Below, piece after piece: positions 55,177 through 64,000 of a stretch of 64,000 bases of DNA. Under the pieces are notes generated by a model. It made no database searches. It had not been told where the DNA came from and was given only the letters and a program-made list of their open reading frames with translations. Position numbers and translations under genes: made by a program. How positions within the stretch are numbered: position 1 is the stretch's first letter; every line of letters starts with the position of its first letter. Source of the stretch: Narthecium ossifragum (Eukaryota > Streptophyta > Magnoliopsida > Dioscoreales > Nartheciaceae); the NCBI GenBank assembly GCA_963920575.1, contig OY986974.1, positions 23,047,042-23,111,041 of the forward strand, read 5' to 3'.

Positions 55177-58095
55177 ATGGCCTTCCAACTTCACCTCCCC
55201 ATAGCTCCTTGCTATCCCTTTCGTTCCAGGGCTCCAAAGCATGCATGTTATGTTCCTTACGTACGATGCAAAATTGAGGACCAACAACATGCATCTTCCA
55301 ATCCTTTACAGAGATCTGCAAATTGGGCTCCGACCTTGTGGGAGGACAACTACATCCAATCATTAGCTTCCGAATACACGGTTCTTATTCCCTTTACCGC
55401 ACTACTTTTGTCTTTTAAATCTTGATGCTTATGCTGTTCGTAGTTCAGGTCATCAATTAAGCATCCTATACGTACATATATTACTTCCATTTGATAATAT
55501 TTCTTCTATTCTGATGGCCATCACAATAATTGCAATTGTTTTGGGTACTGCAGGAAGAGACGCATGGCCAAAGTATTGAGAAGCTTAAGGAGGATGTGAG
55601 GAGCCTGATGTATAAGGAGAAGGAGCTTGTGAGTCAGCTTGAGCTTGTTGATGTCATACAGCAACTGGGTGTCGCTTATCACTTTGAGAAGGAGATCAAG
55701 GATGTCTTGGGCACCTTGTTCAGATCCATGGATGACATGAGGATGTTGATAGAGAATGATCTTTATGCATCATCCCTACTGTTCCGGCTCTTAAGGGGCA
55801 ATGGGTTCTTTGTATCACAAGGTATGCAACTTTTGTTTTTGCAATTTATCGGTATAGCTAGTTCCAATACAACAATAAAAACCACTTCTAGTGGTATTTC
55901 TTTATCGACATTTAGTCAATTGCTGGTATATATTGTACTAGTATGGCAATTTTCTAGCGTTGATTGATGGAATTGCTGGAAAAGATTACATGTATGGCGA
56001 CGATTCTGGCAGCGATTCAACACAATTGCTGCTAAAAGATAGTCTTAAAATAGAAAAGATAGTCCCATAGCCAATTGCTAGCTAGATGAAATTAGAAACT
56101 ACTCTTTATATTAGGAAACACTCCCATCTTATACCAAATAGTCCGACATGAAATTAGAGACCTCATTGCCTATATGAAATTATCCATATGAGTTGATGTG
56201 ATTATGATATTAATCATAGTTAATAATCTGAATTGAATTGATGTGATTTATATATAATTACATTTTAATGATCCTTTTTCTAATTTTTTTCCTATTTTTT
56301 ATATGATATACTTTTAGTGGGAATTATAAATTCCAAGAAAAGATTGATTTAATCGCTGGGATATGTCATGCCTTTTAGCGGCGATTCCGGAGACCTTTAC
56401 TAGCGATTGATATAATCGCCGCTATAAGTCGCCGGGACTTTTCCCAAACCCACTTCTAATAGCAATTAATTATTTGCTGGCGATTATAATTGCACCTAAG
56501 TGTCAAAATAATCGCCTCTAAAAGTTGTTTTTGTTATAGTGATATATATATAATGGAGCATGTATTAATCTAAGTTTTCTAATTAACTTGCTTCTAATGT
56601 GGAATTAATATATGCAGATCTGTTCAAAACCTTCATGGATGAGGAGGGAAATTTCAAGGGAAGTCTTCGTGATGATATTAACGGCATTTTGAGTTTGTAT
56701 GAAGCTTCTTATTTAGCAATGCCGGGGGAGCCTGTATTGGATGAGGCCATGGAGTTCACCAAGAAACATCTAAAACACCTCTTGGAAGGAGGGTTGCTCA
56801 TGAATCCCAGTCTGAAGGAAAAGATAGCTTATGCTTTGGAAATCCCCTTAAATGTGAGGGTAAATAGGATTCATGCACGCTGGTTCATCGAGAGATTCGA
56901 GAATGAAGAGAGCATGAATCCTATTTTGCTCGAATTCGCGAAGCTAGACTTCAACATGATTCAAAATCTTTACAAGCAAGAACTCAAACAGGTTTCAGGG
57001 TATAATTAAAAACTTTCTTGCATGCGAAATAATCCTACAGAAATACATATATATTGTAACTTAAATAGCTTGTAGCTTTATAATTAACATTTGCATTTGA
57101 CTTAGGTGGTGGACAAATCTAGGCCTTATTGGAGATCAGAAGCTAAGCTTCGTGAGAGATCGGCTGGCGGAGTGCCACATCTGGGCTATAGGTGCGTGTT
57201 TCGAACCAAAGTTCTCAAAGGCCAGGATAGCAATGACAAAGGTCAGTTGCCTAATCACAACGATCGACGACATCTACGATGTCATCTACGATGTCTATGG
57301 TTCACTGGATAAGCTTGAGCTCTTCACCGAAGCTGTCGATAGGTAATTAATTTGTGATTAATTAAAATGAATGAAGAACTCAAACTTAATTGCATTAATT
57401 CTGGCCTGATAATAAATCGCATATTTACTTATAGTATCTGATGTGGATGCATGAATTGAATATGTTTCCAGATGGGATGTGAATGCAATCGATCGACTTC
57501 CAGTTTATATGCAGATATGCTTTCTTGGGCTATTCAACACTTGGAATGATACAGCTTTTGAAATTTTAAAAGAGAAAGGACTGCAGACTATCCATGGAAT
57601 CAGAAGAGCAGTAATTAATTAATTAAATCACATCTTCCTATATATATATGTCGATTGATAGTTTACTAGTGGCAATTCACTTACCTAATTAATTAATTAT
57701 CATTGCAGCTTCAATTAGTTGCACAGATTAATTCAGAATTGGTATATTAATTTTGTTCTGTTGATTTTAGTGGGTGGATTTATGCAAAGGATATTTGGTG
57801 GAGGCAAAATGGCTTCATAGTGGATACACACCGACGCTAGAAGAGTATCTCGAGAATGCTTGGAAGACAATAGGGATCCGTATCTTTGTAGTTGCTGCTT
57901 GTTCCGTGAGCCAAGATATGACTAAGGAAACTCTTCAAGGCTTTGAGTCTTTCCCGGATGTCGTACGTATTGCAGGGCTGATCGCTAGGCTTTTGAATGA
58001 TTTGGGAACCTCCAAAGTACGCAATTAAATTTTAAGTCTCTTCTTTAAGTTTTTTTTTTTAAAATTCCCCTAGGCTTTTTAAAGGCATTTAGCGC

Positions 58096-58142
<47 letters not shown>

Positions 58143-58508
58143 TATACTTTTTAACTTTGATGTGAATTATATGTTCATATTTAGGATGAGTTCAGTAGAG
58201 GTGACATTCTGAAAGCCATCCAATGCTACATGCATGAGAAGGGAGTCTTAGAGGATGAAGCTCGCAAGCACTTGAGAGATCTAATAAGTGCTATGCTTAA
58301 AGAAGTGAACAGATATCATATTGCAAGTTCGACTGATGATCTAGATCCAGAACCTTTGAGAGCCATTGTGATGAATGCTCCCGGGATTTGTCAGTGGTTC
58401 TATCAACATGGAGATGGGTTTGGCACACCTGAAGGCGAAACCAAAGATCAAATAATGCGTTTGCTGACTGAACCTATTCCACTAGCTATATGTAGTAGAA
58501 GAAGGTGA
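55177..58508 (+). CDS. terpene synthase TPS-B (TPS-b-like) with 4-residue insertion after DDxxD
   Basis: The exons are 55177-55380, 55554-55821, 56618-56999, 57106-57342, 57472-57610, 57771-58016 and 58185-58508. All introns are GT-AG and the total is 599 residues. The start at 55177 opens [20 protein letters not shown], a plastid-type leader. The RRX8W position reads [14 protein letters not shown] is intact ([10 protein letters not shown]), the metal motif is DDIYD (about 339-343) and the second metal motif NDLGTSKDE is conserved. Directly after DDIYD a 12-bp tandem duplication repeats IYDV (ATCTACGATGTC twice at 57272-57295), which neither TPS-A nor TPS-C has. This lengthens the loop or helix next to the active-site metal cluster and may alter or abolish activity. 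TPS-C follows 485 bp downstream in the same direction. A TATATA stretch lies about 35 bp before the ATG. Confidence 0.88.
55865..56541. mobile_element. CACTA-like element in TPS-B intron 2, 677 bp
   Basis: The right end reads inward CACTATAACAAAAACAAC and the left end CAATACAACAATAAAAACC, imperfect inverted ends of the plant CACTA type. The interior contains GGCGATTATAATTGC-like and TCGCCGGG segments. The same insertion, shortened to 237 bp, is in TPS-A intron 2, so it predates the duplication. No coding sequence. Confidence 0.72.
58095..58139. repeat. TA microsatellite in TPS-B intron 6
   Basis: About 22 TA repeats, absent from the matching TPS-A intron. A second TA array lies at 58590-58633 just after the gene. 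Confidence 0.9.
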
Positions 58509-58586
58509 TCGATGATCATTAAATTAATAAGCAACAAAGATGTATCATGCCTAGCTTGGTACGTGTTCCGTATGCTCGATCAAGTC

Positions 58587-58636
<50 letters not shown>

Positions 58637-58993
58637 CGCATTTCTCTCAAGGAATCTTTTCATAAGAATTTTTCCTTATATAAAAATTAACAGACAGTGT
58701 CGGTGCGAGCGACGACAAAAATCACGGGTGGATTAAAAATAATAATAATAAAAGATATTGGCGCGGAGCCATTTATTATGGCCTGCAAGCTTTAATTTAT
58801 GTTTTAATAATTGTGCGTGTCTCTCAATGAAAATATCTAAAAGATTCTTGCTTATATAAAAATCGATAGACAATTAATGATCGCTCATCCCATTTGTTCT
58901 AAGAGATTCTCTTCAACTTTGTTTAAAAAGAATGTGTGTGAAGAGTTCAGCAGAAGTACGATTTTGAGATCTCTCTTACTTTTAGCTCAAGTC
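58509..58993. promoter_or_regulatory. spacer between TPS-B and TPS-C, 3' flank plus TPS-C promoter region
   Basis: The first part is the TPS-B 3' flank (matching the TPS-A flank at 24735-24830) ending in a TA array at 58590-58633. The rest, about 360 bp, must hold the TPS-C promoter. I see TATATAAAAAT (58853-58863) about 130 bp upstream of the ATG, which could be a TATA box. No other feature is clear. Confidence 0.35.
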
Positions 58994-61544
58994 ATGGCTC
59001 TCTATCTCAGCCTCCCTATAGCTCCTGCAGCTTCCTCTTGCTTCTTTGGGCAACGTATTATTAAACCCTCAAATGCTCGGAAGCATGCACGCTTCTTCTT
59101 CGTTCCCAGCGTGATCATACGATGTAGTAATATTGTGGATCAACTTGCGTCGTCGTCAACGAATTCTTCACGAAGATCTGCGAATTGGGCTCCGACCTTG
59201 TGGGAGGACAGCTACATCCAAGCGTTTACTCTCCAATACACGGTTCTAATTATAGTTAAATTTATTGGATCTGTTAATCTTGATTCTTGTACGTGTTCTT
59301 GTGTACGTATTCATGCATGTAATATCCATATATTTAAGTATGGATGGATCATATATGCAGGAAGAGACGCATGGCCGAAGGATTGAGAAGCTGAAGAAGG
59401 ATGTGAGGAGTCTGCTCCATAAGGAGAAGGAACTTGTGAGTCAGCTTGAGCTTGTTGATGTCATACAGCAACTGGGTGTAGCATATCATTTTGAGAAGGA
59501 GATCAAGGATGTCTTGGGCATCATATTTAGATCCATAGACGACGTAATGGTGTCGGCAGAGATTGATCTTTATGCAGCATCCCTACTGTTTAGGCTATTA
59601 AGAGGCAATGGATTCTTTATATCACAAGGTACGTAATTTTTTTTTTTTTCTCTTTTTGTGTGTGCGTAATTTATCAGTATAGTTCCAATAATTAAATAAG
59701 TAAGTGTAATATTAGCAAATATGCGGTTAATTCTAATGTAAAAAAATATATGCAGATCTGTTCAAAGCCTTCATGGATGAGGAGGGGAATTTCAAGGAAA
59801 GTCTTCTTGATGATATTAACAGCATTTTCAGTTTGTATGAAGCTTCTTATTTAGCTATGCCCGGGGAGCATGTTTTGGATGAGGCCATGGATTTCACCAA
59901 GAAATATCTAGAAAACCTCTTGGAAGGAGGCTTGATCTTGAATCCAAGTCTCAAGGAGAAGGTAGCTTATGTGTTGGAATTTCCATTAAACTGGAGGGTG
60001 AATCGGATTCACGCACGCTGGTTCATCGAGAGATACGAGAAGGAAGAGAGCATGTCCCCTGTTTTGCTCGAATTCGCGAAGCTAGACTTCAACATGATTC
60101 AAAGTCTTTACAAGAAAGAACTCAAAGAGGTTTCAAGGTAATTAGAACTAACTAACTTGCAAAATTAATTAATGAACAATCCTAGACGTACAATTAATAC
60201 GCATTAATTAATTAATTGTAACTTAATTAACGTACGTGTAGCTCGCTTTATATATAAAGTTTGCGTTTTGCTAGGTGGTGGGCAAATGATCTAGGCCTTG
60301 TTGGAGTAGAGAAGCTAAGCTTCGCGAGAGATCGGCTGGTGGAGTGCTACATCTGGACTATAGGTTGGCGTTTTGAACCAAAGTTCTCCAAGACCAGGAT
60401 AGGAATGACGAAGGTCAATTGCCTAGTCACAACGATCGACGACGTTTACGATCTTTATGGCACACTGGATGAGCTTGAGCTCTTTACTGAAGCTGTTGAT
60501 AGGTAAGGCATGTGTAGCTAGAGATGAATGATCTGAACAACACAAACTAACTTGCTTGCATATATATATATTTCCTGATTATTAATACCTGAAGGGATTT
60601 TTTCAGATGGGATGTGAATGCAATCGATCGGATTCCAGTTTATATGCAGATATGCTTTCTTGGGCTATTCAACACTTGGAATGATACAGCTTTCGAAATT
60701 TTAAAAGAGAAGGGACTGCAGACTATCCATGATATCAAAAGAGCCGTAATTAATTATTAAATCACATCTTCATATATATATATATTCCTCAATTTGTCAT
60801 CATTGCTTCAAGTTGCATGCACATTAATTCAGAAATGGTATTTGTTTTGTTGATCTTAGTGGGTGGATTTATGCAAAGGATATTTAGTGGAGGCAAAGTG
60901 GTATCATAGTGGATACACGCCGACGCTAGAAGAGTATGTCGAGAATGCCTGGAAGACAATAGGGATCCATATCTCTTTAGTTCTTGCTCGTTCCATGAGG
61001 GAAGATATGACTAAGGATGAAGCTCTTCAAGGCTTGGAGTTTTATCCGGATGTCGCTCGTGTCGGATGCACCATCCTTAGGCTTTGGAACGATTTGGGAA
61101 CCTCGAAGGTGAATATGCATGCAATTTCTTTCCTTCTCTTCTTTAATTTTAAAACTTTTTTTTTAGACATTTAGCACGGATTTTAATTTTCTATATCATG
61201 AATTGCTGATGATGAGATACCCTCATGAATTCCTTTTGTCTTTTAAATTTGATGTGAGTTATTAGGATGAGTTCAGTAGAGGTGACATTCTGAAAGCCAT
61301 CCAATGCTACATGCATGAGAAGGGAGTCTCAGAGGCTGAAGCTCGGAAGCACGTGAGAGATCTGATAAGTGCTATGTGTAAACAACTGAATTCAACTGAT
61401 GATTCAGAGCCTCTGAGAAGTATGGTGATGAATTTTCCCGGGATTTCTCGGTGGTTCTATCAACATGGAGATGGGTTTGGCATGCCCAAAGGCGAAATCA
61501 CCGCTCAAATGATGTCGTTGCTGACTGAGCCTATTCCACTATAA
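58994..61544 (+). CDS. terpene synthase TPS-C (TPS-b-like monoterpene synthase)
   Basis: The exons are 58994-59242, 59361-59628, 59756-60137, 60275-60502, 60607-60745, 60860-61108 and 61266-61544. Boundaries are GT-AG and phases match the other two genes. The protein is 597 residues. The leader ([20 protein letters not shown]) is longer than in A and B and serine/arginine-rich, as in plastid transit peptides. The RRX8W motif is intact ([11 protein letters not shown], 60-70), RDR is present, DDVYD is at about 355-359, and the second metal site reads NDLGTSKDE across the exon 6/7 junction. An upstream in-frame ATG at 58877 would add 39 residues. I prefer 58994 by alignment with A and B. It is the most canonical of the three and the best candidate for a working monoterpene synthase. 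RRX8W favours cyclic products in this family, but the actual product is unknown. Confidence 0.92.
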
Positions 61545-61957
61545 TTAGCAGAAGATGATGATCATTTAATAAAGCATGGCTTAGTACTGTTCCGTATGCT
61601 GATCAAGCTAGTCATATATATTATGCCAATAATGTTCTAGTACTGTAATTGTACTCAAAGCAACCCCTTAGAAGTGATGTGGTTTAATCGCGCGCCCAAT
61701 GTCCTTGCATTGTAATATCTTGCTTAACTATAGCAATGAAATGTATACAGTATTGCCATGAAACTTTCTAAGATGCTTTCTCCTCCTCCGTGCCCATTTG
61801 GTTGTGATTTCTAGGGGAGCTGTTGACCTCGTACCATTTTTCTCCCTTTCTGCCATGTCAACAGATTAGATTTCTAGGGGGTTAACTAACTGACAAGATG
61901 CGATGCTCGTAGCTGGTTTCCGTTAGCCTACATAGTCGACATTTATGGTTTGGTATT
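61545..61957. other. 3' flank of TPS-C and intergenic DNA
   Basis: The first 100 bp resemble the TPS-A downstream flank (CCGTATGCTGATCAAG, AATAATGTT). AATGAAATG near 61735 could serve as a polyadenylation-related element. No gene is visible. Confidence 0.4.
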
Positions 61958-62581
61958 TGACGCAAGGTGAGCGTGGAAAAATAACCTCTCGACGGGAGAG
62001 ACGACCATCCTCTCTGTGGGAGAGAAAATTAGAATTCTCAAGAGAAGAAAACTACTCAAAACTTCACTAATCAAAACTAACTGAATTACAAATCCTAAAA
62101 CTTCTTTTATAGACTAACAAGATACCAACTTATAGATGGACTCAAATTATGAATTAAACTCAAACCCAATTACTAATGAACTAATCCCGAAATTAAGAAA
62201 GAAGAAAACGGTTAGAACTAGAGAAACATGCTAAAAATAGTAAAGACCGATAATCTGCTAAAAAAGGAAAGATCTCCACTAAAACGAATGTTTAGACCAT
62301 AAAGAAAAGGAATCTTGATCTTTGGAGGCACAGGTCATGGATAGATCGAAGATCTCCGATGAGTCTTGTAGAGCTCGTCGAGCCGATCGAAACGACTAGT
62401 CACACGCCCGATCGGACACCGTGTCTGAAAGTTATGCTCATCCGACGGTCACGGTCGTACGGAGAACTGAGTCGGACTGAGGGAGTTCGAACACGACCTG
62501 AATGGCTAGAGAGGGTCTCTGGATTGGGCTCAGTCAGGTCTGGATCTGGAAAGGTCTGGATCTGGAATTGGTCCTTCATCA
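61958..62581 (-). repeat. small solo LTR, third copy, with TSD
   Basis: On the plus strand it runs TGACGCAAGGTGAGCG to GGTCCTTCATCA, the same family and orientation as 28449-29017. GTATT flanks it on both sides (61953-61957 and 62582-62586), a perfect 5-bp duplication. A short internal duplication of GGTCTGGATCTGGA is near the right end. No coding capacity. Confidence 0.88.
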
Positions 62582-62779
62582 GTATTAAATAATATTATTT
62601 TAATATTTAAAAGTATAAATTCAAGAATCAAATTTTACGAAATACCGAATCACTTATTTTTGAAAATCAGAGGTATCAAGATGCTTTTAACCATGTGATA
62701 TAGTTGAACCACTTGCATGCTCACGTCATTACTCTTGAGCAGCAGTGCTATAGCTGCTACGCTCAGCATTCAAATCTCA

Positions 62780-63196
62780 GCTCTGCATTCAAACCTTATC
62801 ACGCGACAAATACATGTGACCACATTAATTGCCCTGTCATCATCCATTGCACACAAGTTGCATACTTGCATGCATGCTCCCATTTTCACAACAGTGCTTA
62901 CAATATAACTGGAATCCACTTGCATGCTCACCCTCTTTACTCTAGCAGTACTGTTATTGCTGCTGGATTCGGGGGCCTCGGGTGAATTAGTAACTTGAGG
63001 TCCTCAAGTGACACGCATCTGGCCGTTCATCAGATGCGTGTCATTTGAGGCCCTCACGTTACTAATTCACCTGAGGCCCCGAATCCATAGCTGCTACGCT
63101 CTGCATTCAAATCTTATCATGCGACAAATACATGCGGCCACATTAAATGCCCTGTCATCATCCATTGCACACCATTTGCATGCATGCTCCCATTTT
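62780..63196 (+). repeat. direct repeat pair flanking a hairpin
   Basis: A segment of about 105 bp at 62780-62890 (TCTGCATTCAAACCTTATCA, then GCGACAAATACATG and GCCCTGTCATCATCCATTGC) recurs at 63097-63196. Between the copies lies the inverted-repeat unit described separately. No gene is visible. Confidence 0.8.
62965..63086. mobile_element. 122-bp near-perfect hairpin (foldback element)
   Basis: It starts GGATTCGGGGGCCTCGGGTG and ends CACCTGAGGCCCCGAATCC. The arms of about 56 bp pair with few mismatches (GAATTAGTAAC, TGACACGCATCTG) around the loop GCCGTTCAT. The length and arm quality fit a tiny foldback MITE. A small-RNA hairpin is possible if it is transcribed. I could not fix a target duplication. 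Confidence 0.75.
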
Positions 63197-64000
63197 CGGT
63201 CCCACCGACAAGATCAAATATATTAACTAATCTACGTGTTGGTTTCCACGTAAGCGTGTTATTTGTTTATATCTGTTGAGGTAGTGGGAGTAGATCAATT
63301 GGATCTTTCCAGGGATGATGTGTTACCACGTACGAGTTACCCTTTTCTATTTAGGGTGTCTTGGTTTTTTGTACTCTTTTCTTCTTCTTCTTTTTTTTTT
63401 TTTGTTGAGTCGCTGTTCTTGTCTTTTTCTCCCGTAACCCTGCCTCAGTCTTTATTTTATTGGCCAAATTAATCAAAAAATAAATTTTTTTTGAAGAGGT
63501 TGCAGAAGCGCTATTAATATTCGATTCTTGTGCTTCAGACCACAAACTAAAAACTATCTTTCTCCGTGCTTATCCTCGGTTAGCTGGGTATGTATCCACT
63601 TCATAGAATTTTGATTGACGGCTCGTGGATGTCGTCATAATGTTGAAATATTTATTGATTGTTAATATAATTTGTATTGGGGATCTGAGGGGTTTCGGCG
63701 ATGTCGGAGATGCGCCAGATAGAGACGGGAATGTCGCAACGGAAGAGATACAACTAAACCACAAACAAAGAAAAACAAATAGTAGAGATACGAGGATTTT
63801 ACGAGGAAAACCTCCCAGCAACAATTGGAAGGAAAAACCACGGGCGGCGGACAAAATCTTCACTATGAGGGAGAGATTACAAAGCTCTAACTCCAGTAAA
63901 GACAAGGAGGGTCTCTCTCTAGAGTTGTCTACACTCACACCTCTCACATTGGATGTCACAGAGATTACAGAGGCTTACTAGAGAGGATGAACGTCCCTCT
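63197..64000. other. noncoding DNA, probable LTR-like sequence at end
   Basis: T-rich and A-rich tracts occur at 63370-63500. From 63660 onward phrases such as GAGATACGAGGATTTTACGA, GGAAAACCTCCC and AATCTTCACTATGAG resemble the noncoding leader or LTR of plant Copia-type elements. The open frames on both strands there have no protein features. The element, if real, continues past the window. Confidence 0.35.

Larger units (their letters stand above)
54980..58590 (+). repeat. right arm of TPS inverted duplication
   Basis: This is the counterpart of 24735-28440. It lacks the LTR found upstream of TPS-A, so it shows the unoccupied site at 55108-55120, and it carries a longer CACTA-like element in intron 2. 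The left border is near a run of about 18 A (54968-54982). The right border is lost in a TA repeat (58590-58633). Confidence 0.88.

Noticed and set aside
24831..61544. A wider biosynthetic cluster including cytochrome P450 or other tailoring genes
   Set aside because: Apart from the three terpene synthases I find only transposons. No P450, glycosyltransferase or acyltransferase motifs are visible.
63570..63981. Open frames of 118-129 codons on both strands
   Set aside because: The sequence looks like a noncoding retrotransposon leader or LTR. There are no recognisable motifs.

Overview
The window is nuclear DNA of a flowering plant. It holds plant-type terpene synthase genes with seven exons, kiwellin/ripening-related and PPR remnants, an F-box/kelch fragment, and the usual plant transposon classes (L1-type LINE, Athila-like and Copia elements, long solo LTRs, Mutator, hAT and CACTA derivatives). 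Two blocks of exactly 200 N (5252-5451 and 47440-47639) mark a draft scaffold. I cannot name the species from sequence alone.

Layout. 1-5251: noncoding DNA with a 2.9 kb solo LTR and a 21-base poly-G run. 5452-8000: a short unrecognised coding-like block beside the gap and an AT-rich inverted/tandem repeat field. 8066-16254: two divergent kiwellin pseudogenes. The right one is split by a 5.87 kb LINE with poly-A tail and a 14-bp target-site duplication (TSD), and a hAT MITE with an 8-bp TSD lies between them. 16450-17601: an hAT transposase relic. 17814-23773: a complete-ended Mutator-like element (about 206-bp TIRs, 9-bp TSD) carrying a decayed MURA-type transposase, two minisatellites and a captured F-box/kelch fragment. 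23989-24330: an orphan PPR tail.

The only genes that look intact are three class I terpene synthases of the monoterpene (TPS-b-like) type: TPS-A (24831-27668, minus), TPS-B (55177-58508, plus) and TPS-C (58994-61544, plus). A and B are arms of an inverted duplication of about 3.6 kb, and B and C are in tandem. All splice sites and reading frames can be followed, giving proteins of 596, 599 and 597 residues. The 26.5 kb between A and B is almost entirely nested transposons: small solo LTRs, a truncated Copia element, an Athila-like element lacking reverse transcriptase and integrase but keeping its protease ORF (itself split by a solo LTR), a minus-strand LINE split by another solo LTR with perfect TSD, and a FAR1/Jittery-type Mutator element (48200-52759, perfect 9-bp TSD) whose transposase frame is broken only by four nonsense codons.

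Functionally, the TPS genes probably make plastid monoterpenes from geranyl diphosphate. TPS-A has an LTR inserted 65 bp upstream of its start codon, and TPS-B has a four-residue duplication directly after the DDxxD metal-binding motif, so the duplicates have probably diverged in expression and product. I found no convincing wholly new system. The most notable items are the divergence of the terpene synthase copies, the gene-capturing Mutator element, and the protease-only Athila-like derivative.
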